From NCBI GenBank assembly GCA_916048095.2, contig OU696581.1, positions 6,203,766 through 6,267,765 on the forward strand: a stretch of 64,000 nt of DNA. The letters are read 5' to 3'. Positions 63,657-64,000 of the stretch are shown in pieces. The first letter of the stretch is position 1. Each line of letters begins with the position of its first letter. The notes below the pieces were generated by a model. It had not been told where the DNA came from and made no database searches. It saw only the letters and a list, made by a program, of their open reading frames with translations. This DNA comes from Sacculina carcini. Taxonomy: Eukaryota > Arthropoda > Thecostraca > Sacculinidae. Made by a program: the position numbers and the translations under genes.

Positions 63657-64000
63657 TCTCGAAAATAACAAGTGTAACCACATATAATTCAATAAGTAGT
63701 GTAGGCATATAAAATTCAAGTGTTCATACTCACATTGAGTCGGATACGCGCTTCAACTATTAGTGCCAAAGGCACGCGAATATTGGTATTATGGTTCTGG
63801 TATGTTTAACCAGCCTGCGACAGAATCGCCGTCTGATCATCAAAATGTTGCACAATCCGTGTGCACGACATTATATAAGTTCGCATCGCACATACAGACG
63901 CACACGCATACAAACACTGGCTGCACACGTGTTCGTTCATAGAATTTCGGCACACGGACACACATACCAATACAAAATGCAAAACGGTATCGTGTGTGCA
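63657..64000. other. Unassigned right edge of the window
   Basis: No gene seen. Contains ATTAGTGCCAAAGGCACGCG (a small hairpin TGCC/GGCA near 63,763) and a CACA-rich stretch near 63,890-63,965. May be the body of another repeat bounded by the palindrome on its left. Confidence 0.4.

Noticed and set aside
63657..64000. CACACA-rich right edge as a start of a gene
   Set aside because: No open frame with any resemblance and no splice-site or promoter evidence that can be judged by eye.

Overview
The window looks like repeat-dense chromatin of an invertebrate animal. I see no host gene, tRNA or rRNA in 64 kb: every coding stretch I recognise belongs to a transposable element. The element set (CsRn1-type and other Ty3/Gypsy, BEL/Pao, CR1-like LINEs, a Penelope-like element, Tigger/pogo, a hAT MITE and Helitron-like repeats) fits an arthropod or other protostome. 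The 14-bp tail repeat of the CR1-like LINE (CTTACCTAGTTGTG type) resembles tails I associate with decapod crustaceans, but that is a weak inference.

Layout. 1-3.8 kb: decayed CsRn1-type Gypsy, minus strand, cut by the window edge. 4.8 kb: lone LTR-like fragment. 5.4-7.2 kb: 5'-truncated LINE carrying an inverted self-insertion. 7.4-8.35 kb: Helitron-like repeat. 8.35-13.3 kb: a rearranged second Gypsy (minus) with a duplicated integrase, between 137-bp direct repeats. 13.35-14.16 kb: second CsRn1-type fragment. 14.45 kb: hAT MITE with perfect 8-bp target duplications. 15.47-16.3 kb: six tandem 143-bp monomers. 16.3-29.4 kb: one Helitron-like element split by a near full-length CR1-like LINE (17.1-21.4 kb) and a BEL/Pao element (21.8-27.9 kb). 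29.8-34.3 kb: older Helitron-like repeats, minus strand.

34.46-63.6 kb is the most striking part. It holds 3.8-4.6 kb Helitron-like units (TC-TATATATATAAAAGAG start; GC-rich hairpin plus CTAG end) arranged head to tail, then turning into an inverted copy. The array is itself interrupted by a young, open Ty3/Gypsy (39,254-44,055; LTRs identical by eye, 5-bp TSD), by a Penelope-like element with an inverted RT portion at the turning point (54.7-56.2 kb), and by a broken Tigger transposon (60,440-62,675). A double hairpin with CTAG on both sides closes the array at 63.6 kb.

Nothing here forms a cellular pathway. The elements interact as a nested record: the Helitron-like repeats are the substrate into which LTR, non-LTR and DNA transposons inserted. 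Three recurring themes stand out: (i) locally inverted duplications (LINE at 6.4 kb, Gypsy at 13.1 kb, BEL at 26.65 kb, Penelope at 54.8 kb), (ii) recurrent potential hairpins in the Helitron-like units, and (iii) the same Gly-to-Val change in the aspartic-protease D-x-G triplet of three unrelated LTR elements, while the youngest one is intact. All similarity statements come from reading the sequence; no search was run.
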